Below are positions 8,394-15,958 of a DNA stretch of 64,000 bases, piece after piece. This DNA comes from DASYTH01 sp036002505 (GTDB lineage Bacteria; Actinomycetota; Actinomycetes; Mycobacteriales; Pseudonocardiaceae). A program made the position numbers and the translations under genes. Location: contig NZ_DASYTH010000493.1 of assembly GCF_036002505.1 (NCBI RefSeq), positions 3,611 through 67,610 of the forward strand, in the 5' to 3' direction. Position 1 is the first letter of the stretch. Every line of letters begins with the position of its first letter. Under the pieces are notes generated by a model. It was not told the origin of the DNA and did no database searches. It saw nothing but the letters and a program-made list of their open reading frames with translations.

Positions 8394-10621
8394 ACCGGGC
8401 TCAGCACCACCTTGTCGATATCGGGCGCCGCGGCGCCGTCGTTGAACAGCGTGATCAGGTTCAGGCCCGGACGCAGCGGCACGGTCAGCGACTTCCCGAG
8501 CAGCGGCGCCGACGGGCTCCAGCCGGTCATCGCGAGCTGGCCGGCGGGGCGGAGGTTCACCTCGACCGCGACCGACTTCGTTCCCTCCGTGCCACCGACC
8601 ACGGTCAGCACCTGTTCACCCGAGCCGGACGACCACACCGGCAGGTAGAGCCGGTTCAGCCGCGCGCCCCCGACTCCGGTGACCTTCCGGCCGCCCGAGC
8701 ACACGTCGCAGGCGACCGTGTGCACGGTGCCGAGTTTGAGGCCCTGCTCGGCCTCCCAGGTGAACCCGGCGGGCGCCGATGCCGCGTAGCCGGAGCCGAA
8801 CCAGACCTCGTCGATGCGCAGCTTGTGGAAATAGTTCGGCGCGTTGTCCTGCGCCCACGTGCTGTCCACATTGAGCCGGAAGTACCGGGCGGGCGCAGTG
8901 AGCGTGACGTCGAGGAACTGCACGCTGCGGGTGCTCGGCATGACCCCGGACTTCACCGCCGTCCAGGAAACCCCGTCGGTGCTGGCCTCGAGCCGGTAGT
9001 CCTTGATCCGAGCGGAGTCCTCCGGCCGGCCGAACGTGTTGCGGTTGTACGTCGGCGACCACTCGCGCTGGTTGAGCGCCAGGTACACCGGTTTCTGCGG
9101 CCGCCCGAGGTCGAGCGTCAGCGCCACCGGCAGCGCGGAGTTGCTGTCCCAGTAGGACAGATAGTCGCCGTCGACGAGGTTCGACGCCGGAAATCCGTCC
9201 AAAGTAGACGATGCGCTCGCGGTGACAGAGCTGAGTGGGTACACCCCGACCCGCCCTGACGTTTCCACCTTGAACACCGTGTCGTAGGTGTCCCACGACG
9301 TGCTGCCGTCGATCGTCAGCGAGCCGCCGGACTGGCTGAACCGCATCGTCTCCCCGGTCCGCAGGTTCCGCACCCGCGACACCCGGTACCCGTTGTCCCG
9401 CAACGTGATCGACGTCGCGGTCGCCGGCTTGGTCAGCACGTGCACGTATTCGAGAGAGGGATCGGCGCGGCTGATCGTGATCACGCCGTGCGCGCCGTCG
9501 TTCCAGAAGCCCGGCACCATGCCGCCGTACAGGTACCCGGCGCCCTCCACGCCGGAGATCGACTCCCAGATCGGCCCGAGGTAGCCCGCAGCGAAGTTGT
9601 TGAACTCCTCCTGCAGCGGCGGGAACCGCCCGTTGATCTGCGCGGTCTCGGCCATCAGCGAGCGGATCGAGGAGCCGGCGTTGCTGATGATCCGGCCGAC
9701 CGTGACCGGGTAGTCCACCGGCCCGTCCGTGCCGTCGTACCACCAGTTCCCGCGCGTCGGCAGCTTCCACTCGCCCTCGGTCAGCCGGGGCAGCGGCGTC
9801 CACACCGCCTGCGGGTAGTCGTACGCCGGGGTCATGCCGACCTTCTGCTCGTGGCTGACCATGTCCATGACCGGCGTGTCCTCGTTGTTGTTGGACAGCG
9901 TCAGGTCCGGCCGCTCCGCGCGGATCCGTTCGTAGAGCCCGTTCTGCTCCCAGTACTCGTTGTCGTTGTCGATCCAGAACCCGGCCAGGTCGCGGTAGCG
10001 CTGCATGACCTCGACGACGTTGTCGTAGCTGAACTCGCCGAACCCGGGCCGCAGCTGCAGGTTGACCTCGTGGCCCTTGTACGCCGAGTACGCTGCGGAG
10101 TTCATCCAGCTCGGCTTCGTCGTGTCCAGCGCGTCGTTCGGGTCGGTGGGCTGCGGGCGCAGGTGCTCCCAGTACCACTTCGGGTCGTCGGTCATGTAGA
10201 GGATCGTCCTGACGCCGCGGGCTTTCCCGGCGGCGATCAGCTCGCCGAGGAAGTCCCGCTGCGTCGAGCACGTGCCGGGGATCGCCGACGGCCAGGCCCG
10301 CGCGTAGCCGAGCCGGCTGTGGAACGAGGCGAGCACGACGTACCGGGCGTGCAGCTTCAGCGCCTCGTCGATCCAGTAGTTCGCGTTCCACCCGCCGTCG
10401 GTGACCGCGCGCTCCCACTCCGCGCAGTCGGTGTGGCCGGGGGCGGTCCACATACCCCAGTGCAGGAACAGTCCGTTGGTCGACTCGCGCAGCCACTGCT
10501 GGCGCGGCTGGAACATCTCGGCCGCCGCGGACGGCGGGGACACCGCCGCCATCCCGAGGGCCAGGCACAGGGCGGCCAGGCCGGCGGTCGCGGCACGGCG
10601 GACTCTTCTGGGCATCATCAT
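8390..10621 (-). CDS. Secreted GH29-like alpha-L-fucosidase with F5/8-type C domain
   Basis: 743 residues from the first of three consecutive ATG codons (10621, 10618, 10615). A signal peptide (RRVRRAATAGLAALCLALG to SAAAE) shows export. The catalytic part (about 40-480) has GLFLHWGMW near the start and AGFWIDNDNEYW, which fits the GH29 nucleophile strand. A discoidin/CBM32-like domain follows (ASSTLDGFPASNLVDGDYLS, about 495-630), then a C-terminal CBM35/CBM6-like beta-sandwich ending GLNLITLFNDG. It should release fucose or a related residue from external glycans. The substrate is inferred from family only; GH29-like proteins lacking the usual acid/base residue exist. Confidence 0.8.
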   Translation of the reverse strand: MMMPRRVRRAATAGLAALCLALGMAAVSPPSAAAEMFQPRQQWLRESTNGLFLHWGMWTAPGHTDCAEWERAVTDGGWNANYWIDEALKLHARYVVLASFHSRLGYARAWPSAIPGTCSTQRDFLGELIAAGKARGVRTILYMTDDPKWYWEHLRPQPTDPNDALDTTKPSWMNSAAYSAYKGHEVNLQLRPGFGEFSYDNVVEVMQRYRDLAGFWIDNDNEYWEQNGLYERIRAERPDLTLSNNNEDTPVMDMVSHEQKVGMTPAYDYPQAVWTPLPRLTEGEWKLPTRGNWWYDGTDGPVDYPVTVGRIISNAGSSIRSLMAETAQINGRFPPLQEEFNNFAAGYLGPIWESISGVEGAGYLYGGMVPGFWNDGAHGVITISRADPSLEYVHVLTKPATATSITLRDNGYRVSRVRNLRTGETMRFSQSGGSLTIDGSTSWDTYDTVFKVETSGRVGVYPLSSVTASASSTLDGFPASNLVDGDYLSYWDSNSALPVALTLDLGRPQKPVYLALNQREWSPTYNRNTFGRPEDSARIKDYRLEASTDGVSWTAVKSGVMPSTRSVQFLDVTLTAPARYFRLNVDSTWAQDNAPNYFHKLRIDEVWFGSGYAASAPAGFTWEAEQGLKLGTVHTVACDVCSGGRKVTGVGGARLNRLYLPVWSSGSGEQVLTVVGGTEGTKSVAVEVNLRPAGQLAMTGWSPSAPLLGKSLTVPLRPGLNLITLFNDGAAAPDIDKVVLSPV

Positions 10622-10741
10622 TGGGCTACACCGCCCTAAAGATGGGATGTTTGCAGGGCAAGCCCACGCTATCAGTGCCGAGATCCGTGTCAACCGCCGT
10701 GATAGATCGGATCTAACCGGAGCAGGATTAACGATCCCGCC

Positions 10742-10758
10742 AGCGGGCAAATCCCGCT
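10742..10758. promoter_or_regulatory. Short inverted repeat upstream of hsp20
   Basis: AGCGGG (10742-10747) pairs with CCCGCT (10753-10758) around a 5-base spacer, 13 bases before the hsp20 ribosome site. Position suits an operator or a 5'-leader hairpin, but it does not match the HspR HAIR box (CTTGAGT-N7-ACTCAAG), which I do not see here. Weak evidence. Confidence 0.3.
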
Positions 10759-10784
10759 ATGCGAGGCCTATGAGGAGGTTGACG

Positions 10785-11273
10785 ATGGCTCTCACGGTTC
10801 GGTCCATGTGGGACCCGTTCGGCTCGCTCATCCGGCAGCTGGACAGCGATTTCGAGAACATGTTCCGGCGCTCGGGCGGCCGGGCCGGCGCGTTCGTGCC
10901 CGCCGCCGACGCGGTCCGGGACGGCGAGGACGTCGTGGTGACGGTCGAGCTCCCCGGTGTCGACGTGGCGAAGGACGTCAACGTCGAAGTGTCGGACGGG
11001 CGCCTGCTGATCACCGGCGAGCGCGCCGAGGAGACCAGCCGGGAGGAGGGCGGCGTGCTGATCAGGGAGAGCCGCAGCGGCTCCTTCCGCCGCGAGTTCG
11101 CCCTGCCCGAGCACATCACCGCGGACGACATCGAGGCGTCCTACGACCGCGGGCTGCTCCGGATCCGCATCCACGGCGTGGCGAAGCCGAAGGTCGAGCC
11201 GCGCCGGATCCAGATCCGCAGCGGCGACGAGGCGGGCACCCCGAAGGTCGTGGAGGGCGACGCTCAGGCCTGA
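10785..11273 (+). CDS. Hsp20 / alpha-crystallin small heat-shock protein
   Basis: 162 residues. ATG at 10785 has a strong ribosome site (GAGGAGG, 10772-10778). The alpha-crystallin domain spans about 40-145, with VTVELPGVDVAKDVNVEVS, the loop residues LLITGER and C-terminal GLLRIRI. The N-terminus (WDPFGSLIRQLDSDFENMF) is the usual variable helix of this group. It acts as an ATP-independent holdase that oligomerises in the cytoplasm and keeps unfolded proteins soluble. The stop overlaps that of the convergent macro-domain gene by 10 bases. The longer in-frame ORF upstream runs antisense to the fucosidase and is not coding. Confidence 0.93.
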   Translation: MALTVRSMWDPFGSLIRQLDSDFENMFRRSGGRAGAFVPAADAVRDGEDVVVTVELPGVDVAKDVNVEVSDGRLLITGERAEETSREEGGVLIRESRSGSFRREFALPEHITADDIEASYDRGLLRIRIHGVAKPKVEPRRIQIRSGDEAGTPKVVEGDAQA

Positions 11274-11884
11274 GCCCGGTCCCCGATGACCTCGTCCCAG
11301 GCCGCGATCACCTGACGGGCACAGGTTTCCGGCGCGACCCCGCCGACCCCGGTGCCCATGCCGGGCAGCGCGATCGTGCGGACCACCTCCCGGACCGGCT
11401 CGCCGTGCTCCAGCGTGCCGTTCCGCCAGAGCCGCAGCACCGCACGGGCGGCCAGGTACGGGTGCACCGTGTCGGGCGGCAGCAGCTCGCCGGGCTGGCG
11501 CATGGTGGGCGCGCTGATCAGCCACTCCGGGGCGGGGGAGCCGGTGGGCACGATCAGCGCCTCGCCGACCGGGAGCTCGCCGCCGTGGTAGGCCAGCACG
11601 GCGCTGCGCACCTGCTGCTCGATGCTCGGGAAGGCCTGCGCGTACACCGCGTCGATCCCGCCGCGCATCCAACCGAACGAGTTGGCCGGGCTGACCACCG
11701 CCTGGGCCGGCACCTCCAGCACCGATCCCCGGTGGACGACGATGTCGGGACGGCCGTTCGCGGCGGCGTCCCACGCCTGGGCCAGCGGCTCACTCACTGC
11801 GCACAGCACGAGCGTGAGCGGCGCGGGCTCAGGATTCAGGTCTGTTGCGGACGTGGCCGTGTCAGCCTCCGGATCGGCGATCAC
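11264..11884 (-). CDS. Macro-domain protein
   Basis: 206 residues. The N-terminal 30 residues are low complexity; the rest fits a macro domain: VVHRGSVLEVPAQAVVSPAN is the strand that begins the ADP-ribose pocket, FGWMRGGIDAVYAQAFP the glycine loop, and RTIALPGMGTGVGGVAP the diphosphate-binding turn. Macro domains bind or hydrolyse ADP-ribose and its derivatives; whether this one is enzymatic is unknown. It converges with hsp20 and stands alone. A later start (for example near the LTLVLCAVSE strand) is possible because the leader is poorly conserved in appearance. Confidence 0.75.
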   Translation of the reverse strand: MIADPEADTATSATDLNPEPAPLTLVLCAVSEPLAQAWDAAANGRPDIVVHRGSVLEVPAQAVVSPANSFGWMRGGIDAVYAQAFPSIEQQVRSAVLAYHGGELPVGEALIVPTGSPAPEWLISAPTMRQPGELLPPDTVHPYLAARAVLRLWRNGTLEHGEPVREVVRTIALPGMGTGVGGVAPETCARQVIAAWDEVIGDRAQA

Positions 11885-11959
11885 GTACTAGGGCGGCACC
11901 ACCTGTATACCGCGCGTGACAACCGTTTGGTAACTGGGAAACCGGATCACCAGCCTATT

Positions 11960-11993
11960 GCCGGCGAGCCGATCGGGTGATCATCTCGCCGGC
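11960..11993. terminator. Hairpin in the macro-pheA intergenic region
   Basis: GCCGGCGAG (11960-11968) and CTCGCCGGC (11985-11993) form a perfect 9-bp stem with a 16-base loop. There is no T-run, as is common in high-GC actinobacteria. It lies upstream of both flanking genes, so it may end antisense or read-through transcripts. The rest of this 300-base gap (11885-12193) is filled by repeat D1. Confidence 0.4.
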
Positions 11994-12050
11994 TCCGGCG
12001 TGTCGTGTTGAATTGGCTCGCTCCGCTCGCGTGAGCGGGCAGTGACATTG

Positions 12051-12163
12051 GGCTCGCTCCGCTCGCGGGAGCGGGCCTTGATGCGGTGTCTTCCCTCCTG
12101 CGCTGCTCGGTCGCTCGTTCCTCGCTCCCTGCGCTGCTCGTCAGTCCAGACACCGCCGGCCCG
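12051..12163 (-). repeat. Family D dispersed repeat, copy D1
   Basis: About 113 bases nearly identical to the reverse complement of 14231-14344. Matching blocks include GGCTCGCTCCGCTCGCG, TGCGGTGTCTTCCCTCCTGC and CGTTCCTCGCTCCCTGCGCT. A partial tandem copy of its first block precedes it at about 12015-12050. It ends 30 bases before the pheA start, so it forms the pheA upstream region. D1 and D2 lie in opposite orientation either side of pheA and the ABC ATPase gene. Confidence 0.85.
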
Positions 12164-12193
12164 CTCGGGTCTTGGAGCTCTAGGGTGGCGCCC

Positions 12194-13102
12194 GTGTCGA
12201 GCATCGCGTATCTGGGGCCGCAGGGGACGTTTGCCGAGCAGGCCGCCCTTGCCTACGGCGGCGGGCACGAGCTGGTGCCGGTGCCGACCGTGCCGGCGGC
12301 GCTGCGGGCCGTCCGGGCCGGCGAGGCCGGTCTCGCCTGCGTTCCGGTGGAGAACTCGGTCGAGGGCGCGGTCGGGCCCACCATGGACGGGCTCGCGGTC
12401 GGCGACCCGCTGCTCGCCGTCGCCGAGATCGTGCTGCCGGTCGGGTTCTCCGTGCTGGTCCGGCCCGGCACCGCGGCGGCCGACGTGCGCACCGTGGCCA
12501 GCCATCCGCACGCGCTGGCCCAGGTCCAGGGCTGGCTCGAGAAGCACCTGCCGAACGCCCGGCCACTCGCCGCGACGTCCACCGCGGCCGCCGCGGTCGG
12601 GGTGCGCGACGGGGACTTCGACGCGGCGGTCACCGCACCGGTCGCGGCCAGCCACTACCCGCTGCACGAGCTCGCCACCGGGGTCGCCGACGTGGCCGAC
12701 GCGGTGACCCGGTTCTTCGTGCTCAGCCTGCCCGGTCGCATCCCGGAGCCGACCGGGGCGGACCGGACGTCGGTGGTCATGGTGGCCCAGGCGGACCGCA
12801 CCGGGGTGCTCGCCGAGCTGTTGACCGAGCTCGCCGTGCGCGGGATCAACCTCTCCCGGATCGAGTCCCGGCCGATCAAGGGCCGGCTCGGCGAGTACCG
12901 CTTCTACCTGGACATGGACGGTCACGTGGCCGAGCCGCGGGTGGGTGACGCGCTCGCCGCGCTCCACCGGCGCTGCCGCGAGCTGCGCTTTCTCGGGTCC
13001 TATCCGAAGGCCGACGGGGTGCCGTCCAGCGTGGCAGAGGGCAACGCCCCGGCCGACTACGCCGCGGCCGCGGACTGGCTGAACCGGCTGCGGCACCGCT
13101 GA
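12194..13102 (+). CDS. pheA: Prephenate dehydratase
   Basis: 302 residues from GTG at 12194. It converts prephenate to phenylpyruvate in phenylalanine synthesis. SSIAYLGPQGTFAEQAAL is the classic N-terminus of the catalytic domain; VPVENSVEGAV and the TRF motif in DAVTRFFVLS are active-site elements. A C-terminal ACT domain (about 200-285: NLSRIESRPIKGRLGEYRFY) gives phenylalanine feedback control. The upstream ATG at 12086 lies inside repeat D1 and would add a non-homologous leader, so GTG is chosen. pheA lies some 18 kb from serS, recalling the mycobacterial pheA-serS neighbourhood. Confidence 0.95.
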   Translation: MSSIAYLGPQGTFAEQAALAYGGGHELVPVPTVPAALRAVRAGEAGLACVPVENSVEGAVGPTMDGLAVGDPLLAVAEIVLPVGFSVLVRPGTAAADVRTVASHPHALAQVQGWLEKHLPNARPLAATSTAAAAVGVRDGDFDAAVTAPVAASHYPLHELATGVADVADAVTRFFVLSLPGRIPEPTGADRTSVVMVAQADRTGVLAELLTELAVRGINLSRIESRPIKGRLGEYRFYLDMDGHVAEPRVGDALAALHRRCRELRFLGSYPKADGVPSSVAEGNAPADYAAAADWLNRLRHR

Positions 13103-13192
13103 CCGGGTGAATTCCCGGCGCGTTTTGTCGGGGTTCGGGTCTAGGCTCGCGCCCGGGTGGGGAGATCACACCAATCAGACTGGAGGTCGATC

Positions 13193-14206
13193 ATGTCCGC
13201 GTCCGAGGTCGCGGTCCGCGCGGAGGCGCTGGTCAAAACGTTCGGCTCGACCCGCGCGCTGGACGGGGTCGATCTGGAGATCACCACCGGGACCGTGCTC
13301 GGCCTGCTCGGGCCGAACGGCGCCGGGAAGACGACCACCGTCCGCATCCTGACCACGTTGCTCAAACCGGACTCCGGCCGGGCCTGGGTGGCCGGGCACG
13401 ACGTGCTCGCCGACCCGCAGGCGGTGCGCCGCTCGATCGGCCTGTCCGGCCAGTACGCCGCGGTCGACGAGAACCTGACCGGCTACGAGAACCTGTGGAT
13501 GTTCGGCCGGCTCTACGGCATGAACCGCTCCGACGCCGCGGCCCGGGCGCGCGCGCTGCTCGGCCGGTTCAACCTGGACGAGGCCGCCGAGCGCCCGGCG
13601 AAGACGTACTCCGGCGGCATGCGGCGCCGGCTCGACCTGGCCAGCGCGCTGGTGGCCGAGCCGGCCGTGGTGGTGCTCGACGAGCCGACCACCGGGCTGG
13701 ACCCGCGCGGCCGGCTGGAGACCTGGGAGGTGATCGGTGAGCTGGTCGCCGACGGCGCCACCGTGCTGCTCACCACCCAGTACCTCGAGGAGGCCGACCA
13801 GCTCGCCGACACCATCCTGGTCATCGATCACGGCAAGGTGATCGCCAGTGGCACGGCCGACCAGCTCAAGGCTCAGGCCGGCCGGGAGCAGCTCGAGCTC
13901 GTGGTCACCGAGGCCGCCGAGGTGGAGCTGGCCAGGAAGGTCCTCATCGAGGTGGGCAGCAGCGACCCGGTGATCGACGAGAAGGCCAAACGGGTCTCCG
14001 TCCACGTCGACACCGGCCCCAAGGCGCTCATCGAGGCGCTGCGCCGGCTCGACGCCCAGGACGTCGCGGTGCTCGACGTCGCCCTGCACCGCCCCACCCT
14101 GGACGACGTGTTCCTGGCCCTCACCGGCCACGCCGCCGAGGACCAGGCCAACGGCGACAAGGCCCGTAGCCGCCGCCGCAAGCAGAAGGAAGAGGTTCCC
14201 GCATGA
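13193..14206 (+). CDS. DrrA-like ABC transporter ATP-binding protein
   Basis: 337 residues. ATG at 13193 has GGAGG at 13181-13185. Walker A is GPNGAGKTTT, the signature is YSGGMRRRLDLA, Walker B VVVLDEPTTGLD, followed by the H-loop region TTQYLEEADQLA. The C-terminal extension (about 225-320, ending TLDDVFLALTG) marks the DrrA/NodI-type drug and lipid exporter group. With the permease at 14358-15161 it should form an ABC-2 exporter; substrate unknown. The 3' end contains ATGA (14203-14206), which starts a repeat-derived mini-ORF leading to the permease. Confidence 0.93.
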   Translation: MSASEVAVRAEALVKTFGSTRALDGVDLEITTGTVLGLLGPNGAGKTTTVRILTTLLKPDSGRAWVAGHDVLADPQAVRRSIGLSGQYAAVDENLTGYENLWMFGRLYGMNRSDAAARARALLGRFNLDEAAERPAKTYSGGMRRRLDLASALVAEPAVVVLDEPTTGLDPRGRLETWEVIGELVADGATVLLTTQYLEEADQLADTILVIDHGKVIASGTADQLKAQAGREQLELVVTEAAEVELARKVLIEVGSSDPVIDEKAKRVSVHVDTGPKALIEALRRLDAQDVAVLDVALHRPTLDDVFLALTGHAAEDQANGDKARSRRRKQKEEVPA

Positions 14207-14361
14207 TCAAATCCTCGGCGGGCCACTCGCGCGGGCCGGCGGTGTCTGGACTGACGAGCAGCGCAGGGAGCGAGGAACGAGCGACCGTGCAGCGCAGGAG
14301 GGAAGACACCGCGTCAAGGCCCGCGCACGCGAGCGGAGCGAGCCGAAAGGACACAGCATGA
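14203..14361 (+). CDS. Repeat-derived mini-ORF bridging ABC ATPase and permease genes
   Basis: 52 codons, almost all within repeat D2. It begins with an ATGA overlap on the ATPase stop and ends with an ATGA overlap on the permease start, so ribosomes could pass through all three frames in turn. It reads MIKSSAGHSRGPAVSGLTSS and onward, rich in Arg, Ser and Glu. The reverse strand of copy D1 can encode a very similar peptide (GLTSSAGSEERAT segment). No domain is recognised. It may be only a coupling leader left by insertion of the repeat, not a functional protein. Confidence 0.35.
   Translation: MIKSSAGHSRGPAVSGLTSSAGSEERATVQRRREDTASRPAHASGASRKDTA
14231..14344 (+). repeat. Family D dispersed repeat, copy D2
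   Basis: About 114 bases, inverted relative to D1 (12051-12163) with only a handful of mismatches. It fills most of the 151-base gap between the ABC ATPase and permease genes, which in related operons usually overlap or nearly touch. It carries no transposase gene or obvious target-site duplication. Confidence 0.85.
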
Positions 14362-15161
14362 GCGTGATCACCGTTGGCGCCCGGGACAGCGGGATCATCA
14401 CCTGGCGCAACCTGACCAACATCCGGCGCCAGCCCGACCTGCTGCTCGGCGCCACACTGCAGCCGATCATGTTCGTGCTGCTGTTCGCCTACGTGTTCGG
14501 CGGCAGCTTCGGCGGCGCCAACTACCGCGAGTTCCTGATGGGCGGGATCTTCGCCCAGACCGTGGCGTTCAACTCGGCGTACACCACCATCGGGTTCGCC
14601 GCGGACCTGCAGAAGGGGATCATCGACCGGTTCCGCTCGCTGCCCATGTCCCGGGGCGCGGTGCTGCTCGGCCGGACCACCTCCGACCTGGCGGTGAGCG
14701 CGCTCGGCCTGCTGATCATGTCGCTGTGCGGGTTGATCGTCGGCTGGCGGATCCGGGGCAGTGTCGGTGACGCCGTGCTCGGCTACCTGGTGCTGCTGCT
14801 GTTCTCGTTCGCCATGTCCTGGGTCGGCGCCATCGTCGGGATGGCCTCGGGCAGCGTCGAGGTGGCGCAGAGCGCCGGGTTCATCTGGATGTTCCCGGTC
14901 ACCTTCATCTCGTCGGCGTTCGTCTCGCAGAACACGCTGCCCGGCCCGCTGAAGACCATCGCCGAGTGGAACCCGGTCACCTCGGTCGCAGACTCCGCCC
15001 GCGACCTGTTCCACAACCGCATCACCGGCGGCATCCTCGACCGCGGCACCAGCTGGCCCGCCCAGCACGCCCCGCTCTACGCGACCCTCTGGTGCATCGG
15101 CCTGCTCGCCGTCTTCATGCCGCTGGCCATCGCCAAGTACCGCAAGGTGGCCAGCAAGTAG
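14358..15161 (+). CDS. DrrB-like ABC-2 type permease
   Basis: 267 residues with about six membrane helices. The N-terminus RDSGIITWRNLTNIRRQPD and the signature-like stretch MGGIFAQTVAFNSAYTTIGF are typical of the DrrB/ABC-2 membrane family that pairs with DrrA-type ATPases in export of drugs, lipids or polymers. AAAGG at 14345-14349 precedes the ATG at 14358. The spacing from the ATPase gene is unusually long because repeat D2 lies between them. The SGNH hydrolase starts three bases after its stop and may be cotranscribed. Confidence 0.9.
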   Translation: MSVITVGARDSGIITWRNLTNIRRQPDLLLGATLQPIMFVLLFAYVFGGSFGGANYREFLMGGIFAQTVAFNSAYTTIGFAADLQKGIIDRFRSLPMSRGAVLLGRTTSDLAVSALGLLIMSLCGLIVGWRIRGSVGDAVLGYLVLLLFSFAMSWVGAIVGMASGSVEVAQSAGFIWMFPVTFISSAFVSQNTLPGPLKTIAEWNPVTSVADSARDLFHNRITGGILDRGTSWPAQHAPLYATLWCIGLLAVFMPLAIAKYRKVASK

Positions 15162-15163
15162 CC

Positions 15164-15757
15164 ATGAGGATCATGCCGCTCGGGGACTCGATCACCGACG
15201 GGGACGGGAGCACGGACGGCGGCGGTTACCGGCGGCTGCTGAGCCGGGCGCTGGCCGAGGCCGGACACGACGCGGTGTTCGTCGGCTCGGTGCGCGACGA
15301 GGTGGCCGGGCTCGACCACGAAGGCCATCCCGGCTGGGAGATCGACGACCTCACCGGGCAGGTCGAAGGCTGGCTCACCGGCGCGCGGCCGGACGCGGTG
15401 CTGCTGCACATCGGCACCAACGATCTCGGCCGCGCGCTGGACCTGCCCGGCGCGCCCGCCCGGCTCGGCACCCTGATCGACACGATCCTCCGCACCGCCC
15501 CGACGGTCACCCTCCACGTCGCCTCCCTCGCCGCGGTCGGCACCGACGACCTGCAACGCCTCGTCGACGCCTTCAACGCCGAGATCCCCCGCCTGGTCAA
15601 GGAACGCGTCCGAGCCGGCTTCGACGTCCGCTGCGTCGACATCGCCGCCCGGCTCACCCGCACCCACGCCGCGGACCGGCTGCACCCCAACGATCTCGGC
15701 TACGCCGTCATGGCCGACACCTGGTTCGCCGCGCTGACCCGGCGTGTTGGCCCCTGA
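15164..15757 (+). CDS. SGNH/GDSL-family hydrolase
   Basis: 197 residues with no signal peptide. Block I is MPLGDSITDGDG (nucleophile Ser9), block III is HIGTNDLGRA, and block V DRLHPND supplies the Asp-His pair. The family includes esterases, lipases and acyl or acetyl transferases acting on lipids and carbohydrates; the substrate is not predictable. It follows the DrrB-like permease by three bases, suggesting one transcript. Its last codons (VGP) and stop codon are supplied by the first unit of a 21-bp tandem repeat array. Confidence 0.85.
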   Translation: MRIMPLGDSITDGDGSTDGGGYRRLLSRALAEAGHDAVFVGSVRDEVAGLDHEGHPGWEIDDLTGQVEGWLTGARPDAVLLHIGTNDLGRALDLPGAPARLGTLIDTILRTAPTVTLHVASLAAVGTDDLQRLVDAFNAEIPRLVKERVRAGFDVRCVDIAARLTRTHAADRLHPNDLGYAVMADTWFAALTRRVGP

Positions 15758-15826
15758 CGTCGCCATGTTGGCCCCTGACGTCGCCGTGTTGGCGTCTGGC
15801 GTCGCCGTGTTGGCCGCTGGTGCGGT
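15743..15826 (+). repeat. 21-bp tandem repeat, four units (left arm)
   Basis: Four 21-base units starting at 15743, 15764, 15785 and 15806, with consensus CGTGTTGGCCCCTGACGTCG plus C. The stop codon of the SGNH gene is inside the first unit. The array is mirrored by four inverted units at 15875-15958, so the pair forms one large palindrome between convergent genes. Confidence 0.9.
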
Positions 15827-15874
15827 GGGCACGAGTGGAGGGGGACGGTTGCCCGGGATCGGTGTCGCCGTCAC

Positions 15875-15958
15875 GAGCCAACACGGCGACACGATCGGCC
15901 AACACACCGTCGCCGCGGGCCAACACACCGACGTGGGCCGCCAACACGCCCGGTCAGG
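15875..15958 (-). repeat. 21-bp tandem repeat, four inverted units (right arm)
   Basis: Units start at 15875, 15896, 15917 and 15938 and share the core GCCAACAC, the complement of the left-arm core GTGTTGGC. The nat stop codon (complement at 15954-15956) lies in the last unit. The arms are separated by 48 bases and could fold into a cruciform or a bidirectional terminator. Confidence 0.88.

Noticed and set aside
10401..10784. N-terminal extension of Hsp20
   Set aside because: It is antisense to the fucosidase signal region, and a strong ribosome site marks ATG 10785.
12051..14344. Composite transposon or insertion sequence
   Set aside because: The inverted 114-bp repeats enclose only pheA and an ABC ATPase gene, with no transposase and no target duplication seen.
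14203..14361. Ancestral permease start at ATG 14203
   Set aside because: That frame stops at 14361 and is out of frame with the permease at 14358, so it cannot be an extended permease.
15743..15958. CRISPR array
   Set aside because: The 21-bp units are adjacent with no spacers of regular length, they occur as inverted arms, and no cas gene is present.
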